DNA of 64,000 bases from Gonapodya prolifera JEL478 (taxonomy: Eukaryota; Monoblepharomycota; Monoblepharidomycetes; Monoblepharidales; Gonapodyaceae), in NCBI GenBank assembly GCA_001574975.1, contig KQ965733.1, forward strand, positions 685,012-749,011, read 5' to 3'. Position numbers and translations under genes: made by a program. Below the pieces are notes generated by a model. That model had not been told where the DNA came from. It ran no database searches and saw only the letters and a program-made list of their open reading frames with translations. Shown here one piece after another: positions 41,512 through 50,863 of this stretch. The stretch's first letter is position 1. Each line of letters begins with the position of its first letter.

Positions 41512-41734
41512 GGTGCGTGTTGGCCGTGTTGGTGTCGACAGATTGGAACAAGTGTGCTGCGGCCCACAGAGGGCCACAAACGTGCTCTGAGTACGATGAA
41601 TTTGCGTGCGTTCAATCGGGAACATTTCCACCATACGAGACACCATTCCCACCGTACAATGCAAGAATCAAAAGTCGATTGTTCGCCCACACGTCGCAAC
41701 AGCTATTAATGCATTTTTCACTTCCAGATCAGTG

Positions 41735-42160
41735 ATGTTGTTTTCTAAATTGTGTAACCGTCAGCAAAATGAAAGACAGGAAGTCTCTTCACATCTTCCC
41801 GAACTCATAAACTCACCCTCTACCCAAAGCGTATTGAGTGTCAAATTGATTTTGAGTAACTCGGCAATTGCAAGGGCAAATCGAAAATACCTTGTGCTAT
41901 GGGAAGGTTGGCCCCCTTCTGCTGCTACTGGGAGCCTAGGTGAGTCTCATCAAAATGTACTTTTCAAAATTTTTGTAACTGTGATTGTTAGGTCAAACTT
42001 AAATTTTAATGTGGATGCCATGGAGTCTAAAACTTCAGGACCTCACAGATCTTCCTCCTGCTGATATAGACTCAATTCTTTGTCTGACAAATAAGGAGAT
42101 GGGACTTGATGATGCAGAGACAGATATGCTTCTGAATGATGGAGATGATGAAGTTTCCCT
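41735..42160 (+). pseudogene. Chromodomain-containing relic, frameshifted
   Basis: One frame gives RKYLVLWEGWPPSAAT (41881-41928), which matches the chromodomain core. Directly after it, the expected T-W-E-P-R continues only in the next frame, which indicates a one-base loss near 41928. A splice-like GTGAGT follows. A further frame then reads LQDLTDLPPADIDSILCLT and ETDMLLNDGDDEVSLTL before a TAA. Chromodomains occur at the end of chromovirus integrases and in some DNA-transposon proteins; which one applies here is open. It is not an intact chromatin gene. Confidence 0.65.
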
Positions 42161-42169
42161 CACACTTTA

Positions 42170-43250
42170 AGAGTTTATGCAAGCAGATGAACAGATTGCA
42201 AAAGAATCAAGAAGATTTAATCCAAATCTTTCCCATAACATCCCTGCTGAACTCATTAAGATGAATCTTGCAAAATATAAGAAACCAACAGGTTGCATCA
42301 GTTTTCAAACAGAAGTGGATCACTCATAACAGACTTGAAGATTGCATTGAAATGCAAGACTCCAATCCTCTACAAGTTGTTGGTGAGGTAGATTTTGGTC
42401 AGCTGCTACCACTCTCTACAGTTATTCTCCCTGTCACCCACAGTTGGGATGAGCATCTTGACACATATAATACGGGAATTATAGTTGCTGGAACCCCCAA
42501 GATTTACAAGGAATTGCTATGCTTAAATGACAGAACTTATCTCACTGATGAGATAATAGAAACATTTGCCACATGCCTGATTGAAGACAGTGTTCACCCT
42601 GCTGGAGTGCCTCTTGTTGGATATGTGTCATCTCACTTCACTGGTGAAAACTATCAAAAATCTGAGGGTAGCACTCTTTCAAATGTCTACAAAGTAAATT
42701 CTGTCAGGAAGCATTTCATGCAATGTGCTGCATGGTTTGTTATGCCAATTAATATCAGGGAGACTCATTGGTACCTGGTTTTATACCACAAGTTGCATGA
42801 TACATTCTGGTGCTGGATTCTCTAAGACAACCTTGGTCCAGATATTGCCAGGATATTGTGAGGTGCAAAAATTTCTTAACTAAAGCTGTTTAGTTGAACA
42901 TTGGTGAACAGGTTGGTGATTTCAAAGGCAGGTTTCTTTATTGAAGAAATGCATTACTGTGGTTCTAACACATTCAACTCATATAGCATTGGTTTGAACA
43001 ACCAGATGGTTACAACTGTGGTGTCTTTACATGCATGGGAATACTCTTTGCATTATGGAACTTTCAAAAAATTGAAAGAATGTTCCAAGGAGAAAATGTT
43101 TATTTTGAAAGCCCCAACAAGGAGCAACTTAAAAGGTACCTTTTATTCTATCGGAGGGAGCTTTTCGCCTTTACAGCTGTACTGGGTTACCAAAACAAGT
43201 ACAGACCTGATATTGGTGGTGGACCTGATGATATCTTGATGATAGTATGA
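42170..43250 (+). pseudogene. Ulp1-like (C48) cysteine protease relic
   Basis: The frame from 42268 reads YNTGIIVAGTPKIYKELLCL, DRTYLTDEIIETFATCLI and FVMPINIRETHWYLVLYHK, where the H-W is the catalytic histidine context of Ulp1/SENP proteases. It stops at 42825. The catalytic cysteine motif QPDGYNCGVFTCMGILFAL lies in another frame (Cys codon 43017-43019), so a frameshift separates them. Further stops lie at about 42168 and 42317 in the upstream frame. C48 proteases are common accessory proteins of eukaryotic DNA transposons. The gene cannot make a full product as it stands. Confidence 0.75.
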
Positions 43251-43388
43251 GTTAACGAGTGTATTAAAATAAGAAAAAGTCTGATGCAATAAATGTTAGA
43301 AATATTTTTCTATGAAACAAACTGAAGCTTACTATACAAATTTGATGTTGTTCTTATATGTAAAATAAATATTACGTATAATCCAAGC

Positions 43389-43409
43389 TTTTTTTTTTTT
43401 TTTTTTTTT
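43389..43409 (+). repeat. Homopolymer run of 21 T
   Basis: 21 consecutive T within AT-rich DNA of the island. On the minus strand this is a poly(A) tract, which could mark the 3' end of a minus-strand retrotransposed piece or simply be slippage. Confidence 0.9.
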
Positions 43410-43689
43410 GGTGATCTGAAATATGAAAACATGTTGGGCTTGTTACTGGTTTAACAAATATAAGTAAGATATTTAAAAATTCAATCACCGAAATCCATAA
43501 CTAAAATATTTAAAAGTATCAAACCTGTTATTCAAAAGTAGAAGATTAAGAGGTGGGGGTATCCCTCCTTTGAGTAGGGGTACTCCCCTGGTGTGACGGT
43601 ACTGTCACTGATAAGTATGAACGAGAAGTAGAAGTGGGTAGAGTGTGATGTATTGTAGTGTTAGACTGTCTATGCTACCCCAGTACAGC

Positions 43690-43860
43690 TTATATATTGT
43701 GCGACGCCGAGTCGGCGTCCTGCCTCAGGGAACGCCCACGCCCACGGCGTAACGACCCTGTTGGACCGCCAGCGTTGGCGCAGGCGGCCTGCTGCAGCGA
43801 CCCTGTCCCTTGCAGTGGTGTCAATGCCGCGACACTGGGTGGGGGTATGTAAAACTTGTG
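43690..43860. other. GC-rich hairpin-rich segment next to the Fanzor relic
   Basis: The AT-rich island switches abruptly to GC-rich sequence here. Perfect inverted repeats are visible: GACGCCGA-G-TCGGCGTC (43703-43719) and GCAGG-cgg-CCTGC (43780-43792), with CCGCC...GGCGG (43766-43787) overlapping the latter. The 9-mer CGACCCTGT occurs twice (43753 and 43798). The frames here do not resemble Fanzor protein. It could be an element end or a structured non-coding RNA region. Confidence 0.4.
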
Positions 43861-43879
43861 ACACCTCCAACATGTGGGC

Positions 43880-44491
43880 ATGAGGTTGGAATTTTACCAC
43901 AAGTACCAGTGGAAGAAGTAAGTTCTCTCTGTCTTTCATCAATTGACATGTTGACCTACCCTGATTCTGTCTCTTTCCAGATTGCAGTTTAAATCAAAAG
44001 CTGGCCAACAGCACACACTGGCCCTCATGGTGCGTTGCTTCACTTGTGGCAAAGACCCGGCCAAGTGCGTCATCGCCTGGGGTGCCGCTGTCTTCAACCT
44101 GTTGAGTCACAGACATCGTCCAAGCCCCAACAAGCTTATTCAGAGATGGGTTGTCTTGGCAGGTGTGACGGTGGTCCTGGTTGATGAGTTCAGGACCAGT
44201 CAGATCTGCTCGTGATGCCACAAGTATTTCCCAAACGAACAGGGGACCAAGCAGAATTGTGGGGCGTGCGGTGAGTTTTGATCACATCCTTTTTAATCTT
44301 CTTTTGAGTAACTTTAATAAATTTTCTTCGTTTTCTTGATCATGTGCACCTATCGGTGCAAGCGGATCTGGAACCGGGACATCAACGCGGCAAGAAACGT
44401 CCTCTTCCTTGTCCTCTACGCGAACGCCCGTTTCGTCCAAGGTCGCGACCGATCCCTTCGCCCTGGCCACTTGAGCCGCCGGAACCCTTGA
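43880..44491 (+). pseudogene. Fanzor (eukaryotic TnpB-like) C-terminal relic
   Basis: Three exon-like blocks. The first is 43880-43917 (MRLEFYHKYQWKK). A 63-bp GTAAGT...CAG intron leads to 43981-44270, with TLALMVRCFTCGKDPAKCVI, AWGAAVFN, HRPSPNKLIQRW and VVLVDEFRTSQICS. The last, about 44336-44491, reads TYRCKRIWNRDINAARNVLF and ends PGHLSRRNP-stop. D-E-F-R-T-S-x-x-C-x-x-C, N-C-G-A-C-G and W-N-R-D-I-N-A-A-R-N are the TnpB/Fanzor zinc-finger and RuvC-III signatures. A TGA (44213-44215) sits inside the first C-x-x-C, and the acceptor before the last block lacks AG. The N-terminal two thirds, including RuvC-I, were not found. Family relatives are RNA-guided nucleases; this copy is dead. Confidence 0.82.
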
Positions 44492-44857
44492 CCGTTTACA
44501 CCTTTGCCATTTTCACCGTCTCGTGAGTTCTATTGCCTTCCACTCAAGTCACTCTACTCTAACTCAATTTTTCCCAGTCTTCTCTACCATTTCTCGAAAT
44601 CTTAAAATGTTTACATGCCCAGGACGCGTTTCAACCCGGTTGAAGAGGCTGACATCCCCTGAAGGACAATCACGCTTGGGAGTATGCGCGGTCCTTTTGG
44701 TGGGGTGGAACTTCGCGGCGTACAACGGCGCAGTACGTCAGATATTGTCCCAGTGCAACTAGTGTTTAGTGACCGTGCATTTCTGCGGTCGTGCACGGTC
44801 CTCCTTCTGCTTCGTGTGTTCTGGTACAACAATATGCGGCAAGTGACCGCAGCAGCG
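44492..44857. other. Spacer between the Fanzor relic and ATAT1
   Basis: An open frame of 79 codons (44523-44762, +) is present but has no recognisable domain. I treat this stretch as ATAT1 promoter and flank. Confidence 0.35.
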
Positions 44858-46233
44858 ATGTGCCCAACCGCGCTGCACCGGCTGTTTGGCGACGGCGACG
44901 TTGCGTGCGTGGATCGCAGTGTGGGCGCGGACGACGGCGATCTCAGCGTGTGAGCACTCTCTTGCGACAATTCTCCACCCATTCACCCGCTACCCTCTAC
45001 CCACCCACTCGCACCCGCAGACTCCAGCACATCGTGGACGACCTCGGCATTGCATCTGCCCGCGCCCAGTGCCTGCGCCTTCCCGTCACCTCATTCGCTA
45101 AACTCGTGTCCTCCACACACAAACTTTACCTCGCCCGCGCTCCAGTCACACCCCAGTCCCGCCCCACTCCCTCCTCGCACCGCAAGTTCCGCCCCTCTTC
45201 GTCCTCTTCCTCCTCATCGTCCTCCCGCCTCGTCGTTGGCCTCCTCAAACTCGGCCTCAAGAACCTCTACCTCTACGACCCCCACACCCGCTCATACCGC
45301 CCACGAACGCTCCCCGCCGTGCTGGACTTTTACGTCCGCGAAGACTACCAACGCCGCGGCGTGGGCCTCGCCCTCTTTGCCCACGCGCTCACCGCAGAGG
45401 GTCTCCACCCACGCCACGTGTGCTACGACAGACCCAGCCCTAAACTGCGCGCGTTCCTGGCGAGACATTTCGGACTGACTGATGGCATGGTCCAACCAAA
45501 CAACTTTTTGGTCTTTGACCAGGACGACGAGAACCACGCCCACGCCCGTCATGCGGGTCCCACCTCTGCCTCCTGGCGCGCAGACGACCGGTCAACCGAC
45601 GTGCGCTCAGCGCCTTCTTCCCACCGATCACGGTTCGACCCTGCCCCACTCCCACTCCCCTCTTCTTCGTACGACGCCCCGCACTCGGCGCCGTCGTCCT
45701 ACAAGTCATTCCCTTACAATGGTCGCACATCGTCGTTTGATGAACACGGCTCGTCCCCGTACAAGCCCTGCCTCGATCCTCTCTTTCCGTCGTCCGACAG
45801 ACATTCTTCTTCCAAGCCGCGTCAGCGGCAGGACCCGCGATCTTGGTCTTACGACCGATATCCATCCAGTAAGCCGCGTCAGGACACTTTCTCTTCCTCT
45901 TACGACCGCCACGCGTCAAATTCCTACCAAGACTCGCACTCCTCGTCGTATGAGCGGCATACTTCCAAACCTCCCACCGACTCCTTCCCTTCATCCAACA
46001 CCCACCTCCCCACCGCCACCCCTCGCCACGACCCAAACCGACACCACCCCTCTGCGCAACCTGCAAGCCTCGTCACAACCATCGCGCCCACACAATACCG
46101 GCGCACGCACCACACCTCCACCACCACAACCGCCGCTACGTCCACGACGCACTTACCGCTGCTACCCCCACTCTTTGCCCACGGCGGGGGAATCGCCGCG
46201 AGGGGCGTGCCGCAGGTGGCGGTGAGGCGGTAG
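44858..46233 (+). CDS. ATAT1: Alpha-tubulin N-acetyltransferase (Mec-17/ATAT1)
   Basis: Acetylates alpha-tubulin Lys40 on the inside of microtubules, chiefly in axonemes. Two exons, 44858-44949 and 45021-46233, join in frame to 434 aa (an in-frame ATG at 44834 would add 8 residues). Motifs in order: LQHIVDDLGIASARAQCLRL, a Ser-rich insert, LLKLGLKNLYLYD, PAVLDFYVREDYQRRGVGLA (acetyl-CoA site R-R-G-V-G), CYDRPSPKLRAFLARHFGL and QPNNFLVFDQ. These match the Mec-17 GNAT domain end to end. The C-terminal 200 residues are disordered, Ser/Tyr/Arg/Pro-rich with imperfect S-Y-D-R-x-x-S-S-K-P-R-Q units. Presence of this gene argues for a flagellated fungus. Confidence 0.92.
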
Positions 46234-46904
46234 TGGTGTGCGTGCGTGGTGCGTGCGTGGGAGTGGGGACGTTGAACTGCTGAAAGAAAGGAGTGCAGCT
46301 GAACGAGAGGAGCGAAATGAATGAAATCGAATAAGGGAAATGAAACAACGCGCTCTTTAGTGCGTGGACTGGACTGAACGCAAACCAACAATCGAACTAC
46401 AAGTGCGTAACAACCAAAAAGAAGAAAACAGAAACAGGAAAACGATGCCACGTGTACATAGTCGTTCCTGAAAATGAAATGTGCACGTACGCAGGTGTTA
46501 TCTGCACGAGGACCAGAACGAATTGACCAAACCCCGATTTACGCCCCGCACTGCCCTCTCCACACGCACCCACGCGACCAAACACAGCCTATATTGCCAA
46601 TCATTAATTACAAAAAAAAATCAAATCAGAGTGGTCGCGAGAGGACGAATAGCGCAACAATAGCCACACGACAAGCGAGTGAGGGGTATGCGATAGATGA
46701 TGGGAGATAGGAATAGGAGATACCGCCAATAGAACCCCAGCCCCTGTGCTACGCGACGAATAAGTGAGTCCCATTTTGCCCCTTGCTTTGAGTGTGCGGA
46801 AGCGTCGGGGCCGTGTGATGTCCTGTCCTGTCCACGCTCTTCCCGTCCCAAGCAACTCTCGCTGTCCCAAACCCGGAACCAACCCCACCCGCATCCGGCC
46901 CCCC
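46234..46904. other. Convergent spacer between ATAT1 and RAD21
   Basis: About 670 bp, AT-richer around 46600. Open frames here (for example 46604-47152 minus) overlap RAD21 antisense or lack domains. No gene is supported. Confidence 0.4.
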
Positions 46905-49502
46905 TCACACAACGGTCGTGAACAACTTGGGCCGCGCCCGCACCTCGATGTCCCCAAACGCATCCTTCTGTGCGCAGTCCACGATGTCGTACGTCTTGAG
47001 CACCAGGATTTCGTGGAACACGGTCGCAATGTCGGCGCGGGGGGACTGTGCGTGACGGTGGTGTGTGGGGAGGGGTGGATGTAATTCGGGTGCGAGAAGG
47101 ACATTGATAAGGACCAAACATCACGCCCCAGCAATACTCCCACACCAAACACGTTGCAAACGCACCTTGCTCGTCATCGCCTTGAAGCTCACGGGTGGGC
47201 TGTCGACGTTCTCCATCCGAGCCTTGAACATGCGCATCACCTTCTGCGCGTTGCGGCTGATGCCCTTGCCGTCCGTCTCAGGGACGCGGGAGTCGGTTTC
47301 GTCAAAGTCGTATGCTGGCGGGTAAAGGGTACGGGAGGTGGTTTCACGAACGCGGAGTGGGAGTGATCAGTGAAAAGACGGACATAATACCCAAGTCCGA
47401 AACCGGGCTACTCACGGCTCTCAAACGTCGCGCGTGATTCCTGTCCGGGAGACTTAAAAGCAAACCATGGTGCAGGCATCAACAATGAGCTTCGCGTGTG
47501 TCGAACAACACATGCCCCCACTCACTTTGACAGATGGCGGATCCACCCGCACCTCCTCATCGAGCGGGAGCATGTCCGGCGCACCAAAGTCCATGTCAAA
47601 CGTGAGGTCGGCTCCGGGTTCTGCCCACACAAGGCCGAAACAAGCCATCAGTACCAAAACACTCCAGAAACCAATCAACCACCAGAACACGACAGCACTC
47701 ACGTATATTCTCCTTATTTCCCTCCAGATCGTCCAGCCCGACGCCTGGGGTGGCCTCTCGTGGGGTCTTGGGATCCTTCTTGTGCTGCTCTTTCTCCTTC
47801 TCCTTGCGCTTCTGGGCGGCCTTCTCCTTCAGGTCGCGTGCGAACAGAGGCAGCAGGTCGGGTGGCATGCGGTCCTCAGCGGGGTGCGTCAGGTAGTACT
47901 GCGCGGTGGGGCGTTCGGGAAGGTGCAGCCAGCGGTCCGAGGTGGGGGCGTAATGCTCCTGCATTGGCGCGGGATCCGGTCAGATATGTGCGTTGTTTGA
48001 GAGCAAGCCCATGGTACGCAGGCGAAGGGATCCGTACCTTTTGCAGAATGTCGCTCGTATCCTTGAGCTGGGCATGGAGGAGAGCGGATTTGAGCTCCGT
48101 GACCTCGTCAACAACAAGCTTGCGCTTGCGTTGGCCTTGTTGTGCGGGAGCTTTCTTTCGTGGCACGCTGACTGCTGGCAGGTCGAAAAGGAGGCCGCTC
48201 GTGTCCGCTCCTTCGGCTGTGCAGCAGAGAACGTTGAAAACATAATCAGACAATAGAACGATGGAATAATTTCGCTCAAAATTTGAAACAAACCACGCAT
48301 AAATTCTTCATCGGGTCTCCGGTGAAGAAAAGTGAGCGAACGGTTTTAGCGACGACTGATTGAAGGCGAAGACTCACCTCAAGTCGACATCCATGTCCAA
48401 TCCTGCCCCGTTCCACTCGAGCGCTTGATCCTTGGGGTCGTCCAGGAAGCTGAAGTTTCCCGGCCCCTCTCCGTTATCAAGCTCCATGCTGTCGTCGAAT
48501 TTGCCCCCCAATCTTGCAATAGGCGACACAGGCTCGTCTCTCCGCATAGATGCGTTACGTCCCACCTCAGGTTCTTCGGGTGTCCCGATTGCCATATCTT
48601 CCTCGAGCCTCTTTTTCTTGCTGGGCCTTTTCCTCTCCCCCTCCAAGAACAGATCATCGTCACCACCCAAGGCAAGAGGGTCGAAGCCGTCGTCGAATCC
48701 CAGGTCGTGTGCAGGCTGGAGCTGATCAATCATGGAAATGGTGCCCCCTTTTCGTTGCGACGACGATGGTGCGGCCGCCTGTTGTGAAATTGGCGTTCCG
48801 ATCGAAGGCACGTCCTGAGATTGAGAGTGTCGACTGGCCCACGCGTTGGCGGGAACGAATCCGGGTTCTCCAAGCCGCAAATCAGCTGCTGTAAGCCCCA
48901 GACCGGGACCGACTTGCAATGTGATTTGGTTGAGTGCCGACACTGCATGGTCGTCGGGCAAGTCTACAGCCCCTGGTTTGAATGCCTTTGAGAGAAGAAT
49001 GAATGAGAGCCGAAGATGATTAGTCAATAGTAGAAGGAACATACCGATTTCAACTTCGCAATGGCCTCGGCACAGTCGTTGAGAAGGTAAATCGCCTTCT
49101 TCGAGAAGATTTTCACAACCCCCAACAAGAGCTGCCCCGAGTGGCGAAGTGTCAACGGCTCGTTCGAATCCGTGATTGCATCTGGTGATTAAAAACGACG
49201 AGAACGGTTGGCGAGGTCGAATCAGGGAACTGATTGAGACCACACGCGAATTCACAAACCTGCCGCAGTTTCGATGCTCGTCTGCATGACTTGAGGCTTT
49301 GTCAGCTTCTTTTCCCAGTGCGCGGCTAGCCAGACTCGCGCCAGGGGCCCGCGGCGAGACATAATCCCTTCTGAGAAGAAGGCCTAGGATTTGGCGTCCA
49401 ATCGACAACAAGGGGAAGGACCGGAGATAGCAGGTACGAGATTCGTGAGAACATAGCCAGTTTGATTAGCTCCTCGCGAAGATCAGAGCTGGAACGAACC
49501 AT
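46905..49502 (-). CDS. RAD21: Cohesin kleisin subunit RAD21/SCC1 (or REC8 paralogue)
   Basis: The kleisin closes the SMC1-SMC3 ring. The N-terminal winged domain reads [20 protein letters not shown] and [20 protein letters not shown] (49.4-49.26 kb), then AYLLNDCNEAIAKLK in the next exon. The middle is acidic and Ser/Pro-rich with [12 protein letters not shown]. The C-terminal winged helix reads [20 protein letters not shown] and [21 protein letters not shown]-stop, the part that binds the SMC1 head. The start is probably an ATG-only exon at 49502 followed by |gttcgt...tag|GCCTTCTTC; this is inferred. About eight exons. RAD21 and REC8 share these domains, so which one it is remains open. Confidence 0.87.
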
Positions 49503-49592
49503 CGAGACGAATATCTGATGCGAAGATAGCAGTGGGCACAACTCCTGAAGTGAATAATGTGAAGGCAGCACTAAACTGATTTCATTTTTCTG

Positions 49593-50754
49593 TTAATATT
49601 CTAAAATTGGCTCGCCGTAATTGCTAATGCAAGGGATATTGCACTTCAAGTCAAATGCTTTGCTCAATACAATCTTGAAAATCTTTTGCACGTTGATGGA
49701 ATGGGAAGTAGCTGTGCACACCCTACATAAACAGCGTGATACTTAAGTGATGAGCACGAACACTTACAACAGAATATAAGGGGAGCTTTCATGGCTTTCG
49801 CGAACTTTCGCGCCTGAGAAGTAACCCAAGTCAGGTGGTAAAGAAAATAGAGTCGAGTGGTGTCTCACCTGTTTCGTGATGTCCTCCTGCTCCTCTCTGG
49901 GAAATGCACTAAATTGGTCGAACTTTGTTCCGATTAGGAAGGGAATTGCAGTCTTCGCATGACGGGGTGAGCTCATTGTACGATATTTATGACAACGTGA
50001 AAAGCCAACCTTGTTAAATCCTCGCGCCTGTCGGTACCACTCTTTCACGCTAGCGTGTATCAGAGAGAGATGGGATTGAGGACGCGTTCGATCCATGATG
50101 AGGTTCACACGTACCTGTTGAGTGTGGACTTTCTCGACAAATCAAACATAAACAGAATCGCCACGGCGTCGTTGCAAACAAGAGGAAGCATGTTCACGAA
50201 TTCCTTTTGTCCTTTTTGAGCGGGTAGACGGGTCGAGTGTGGTTTACATAAGATTTTGGTTTGGTCTGTTTTGGTGAACATGGTCTCACCACCCAAGTCC
50301 CATATTGAGAATGTAATATCAGTGTTTCGAATTGATATCGTCTTCTCCATGAAGTTCACCCCCTGCAACGCGATCATAGATGCAGACAACTTTTAGATCT
50401 GTCCGTCGCGAAACGCCCTCAGAGAGAACTCACCAGCGTTTGAATATAATCATCATCAAAAGACCCCTCCACGTACTTCACCATGAGCGAAGTCTTTCCT
50501 ATCTGACTGTCTCCCACCATTCCGACCTTAAGGACAACGCTAGAGTGGCGCAAATGGTGTAATGGACGAGAAGAGTTGTGTTGGCGTCTTCACCGTTGAG
50601 CGTGAGAGCCAGCCACGGAAAGAGCCACTAGCCTATTCTTCTTCGCGTCTAAGTCCCCATCAGATGCCTGTCGCTGGTCTGGTTCTGCACCGCTCTCGTC
50701 TGCTCCCATATCGATGAGCTTGAGGTTTGCCGTGGTCACCTCAACTGTGGCCAT
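49593..50754 (-). CDS. SPG1: TEM1/SPG1 Ras-like GTPase
   Basis: The GTPase switch at the top of the mitotic exit / septation initiation network, located at spindle poles. A 54-residue extension (from MATVEVTTANLKLIDMGADE) leads across an intron into VVLKVGMVGDSQIGKTSLMV (P-loop). YVEGSFDDDYIQTLGVNFME (switch 1), TFSIWDLGG (switch 2), EFVNMLPLVCNDAVAILFMF and the G4-type motif GTKFDQF follow. The C-terminal exon reads HSINVQKIFKIVLSKAFDLK and ends GEPILEY-stop. There is no C-terminal prenylation cysteine, as expected for this group. Eight or so exons. Outside the N-terminal extension it looks complete. Confidence 0.92.
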
Positions 50755-50863
50755 AGATATCACCGCGAAAGGCATGGGCCGAACTTGAACCAATCACAAC
50801 TGGCTCACCCCAATAAATAATACCATGACATTCTTCCTACAAACAGTCTTCTCATCACGCCGT

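Larger units (their letters stand above)
41700..44491. mobile_element. Degenerate mobile-element island (chromodomain, Ulp1 protease and Fanzor relics)
   Basis: Between the SMC1 start and ATAT1 the sequence turns visibly AT-rich (about 41700-43560) and then GC-rich. It contains coding relics of transposon-type proteins broken by frameshifts and stops, and a 21-base T run (43389-43409). No terminal repeats or target-site duplication could be identified by eye, so the limits are approximate. It may contain more than one element. Confidence 0.65.

Noticed and set aside
44209-44218. Reassignment of TGA as an amino acid in the Fanzor zinc finger
   Set aside because: TGA works as a normal stop at the ends of several intact genes here (for example EIPR1 and TEM1 neighbours), and the copy has other damage; decay is simpler.
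45482-46225. 247-codon plus frame inside the ATAT1 tail
   Set aside because: Shadow frame produced by the low-complexity C/T/A-rich tail of ATAT1.
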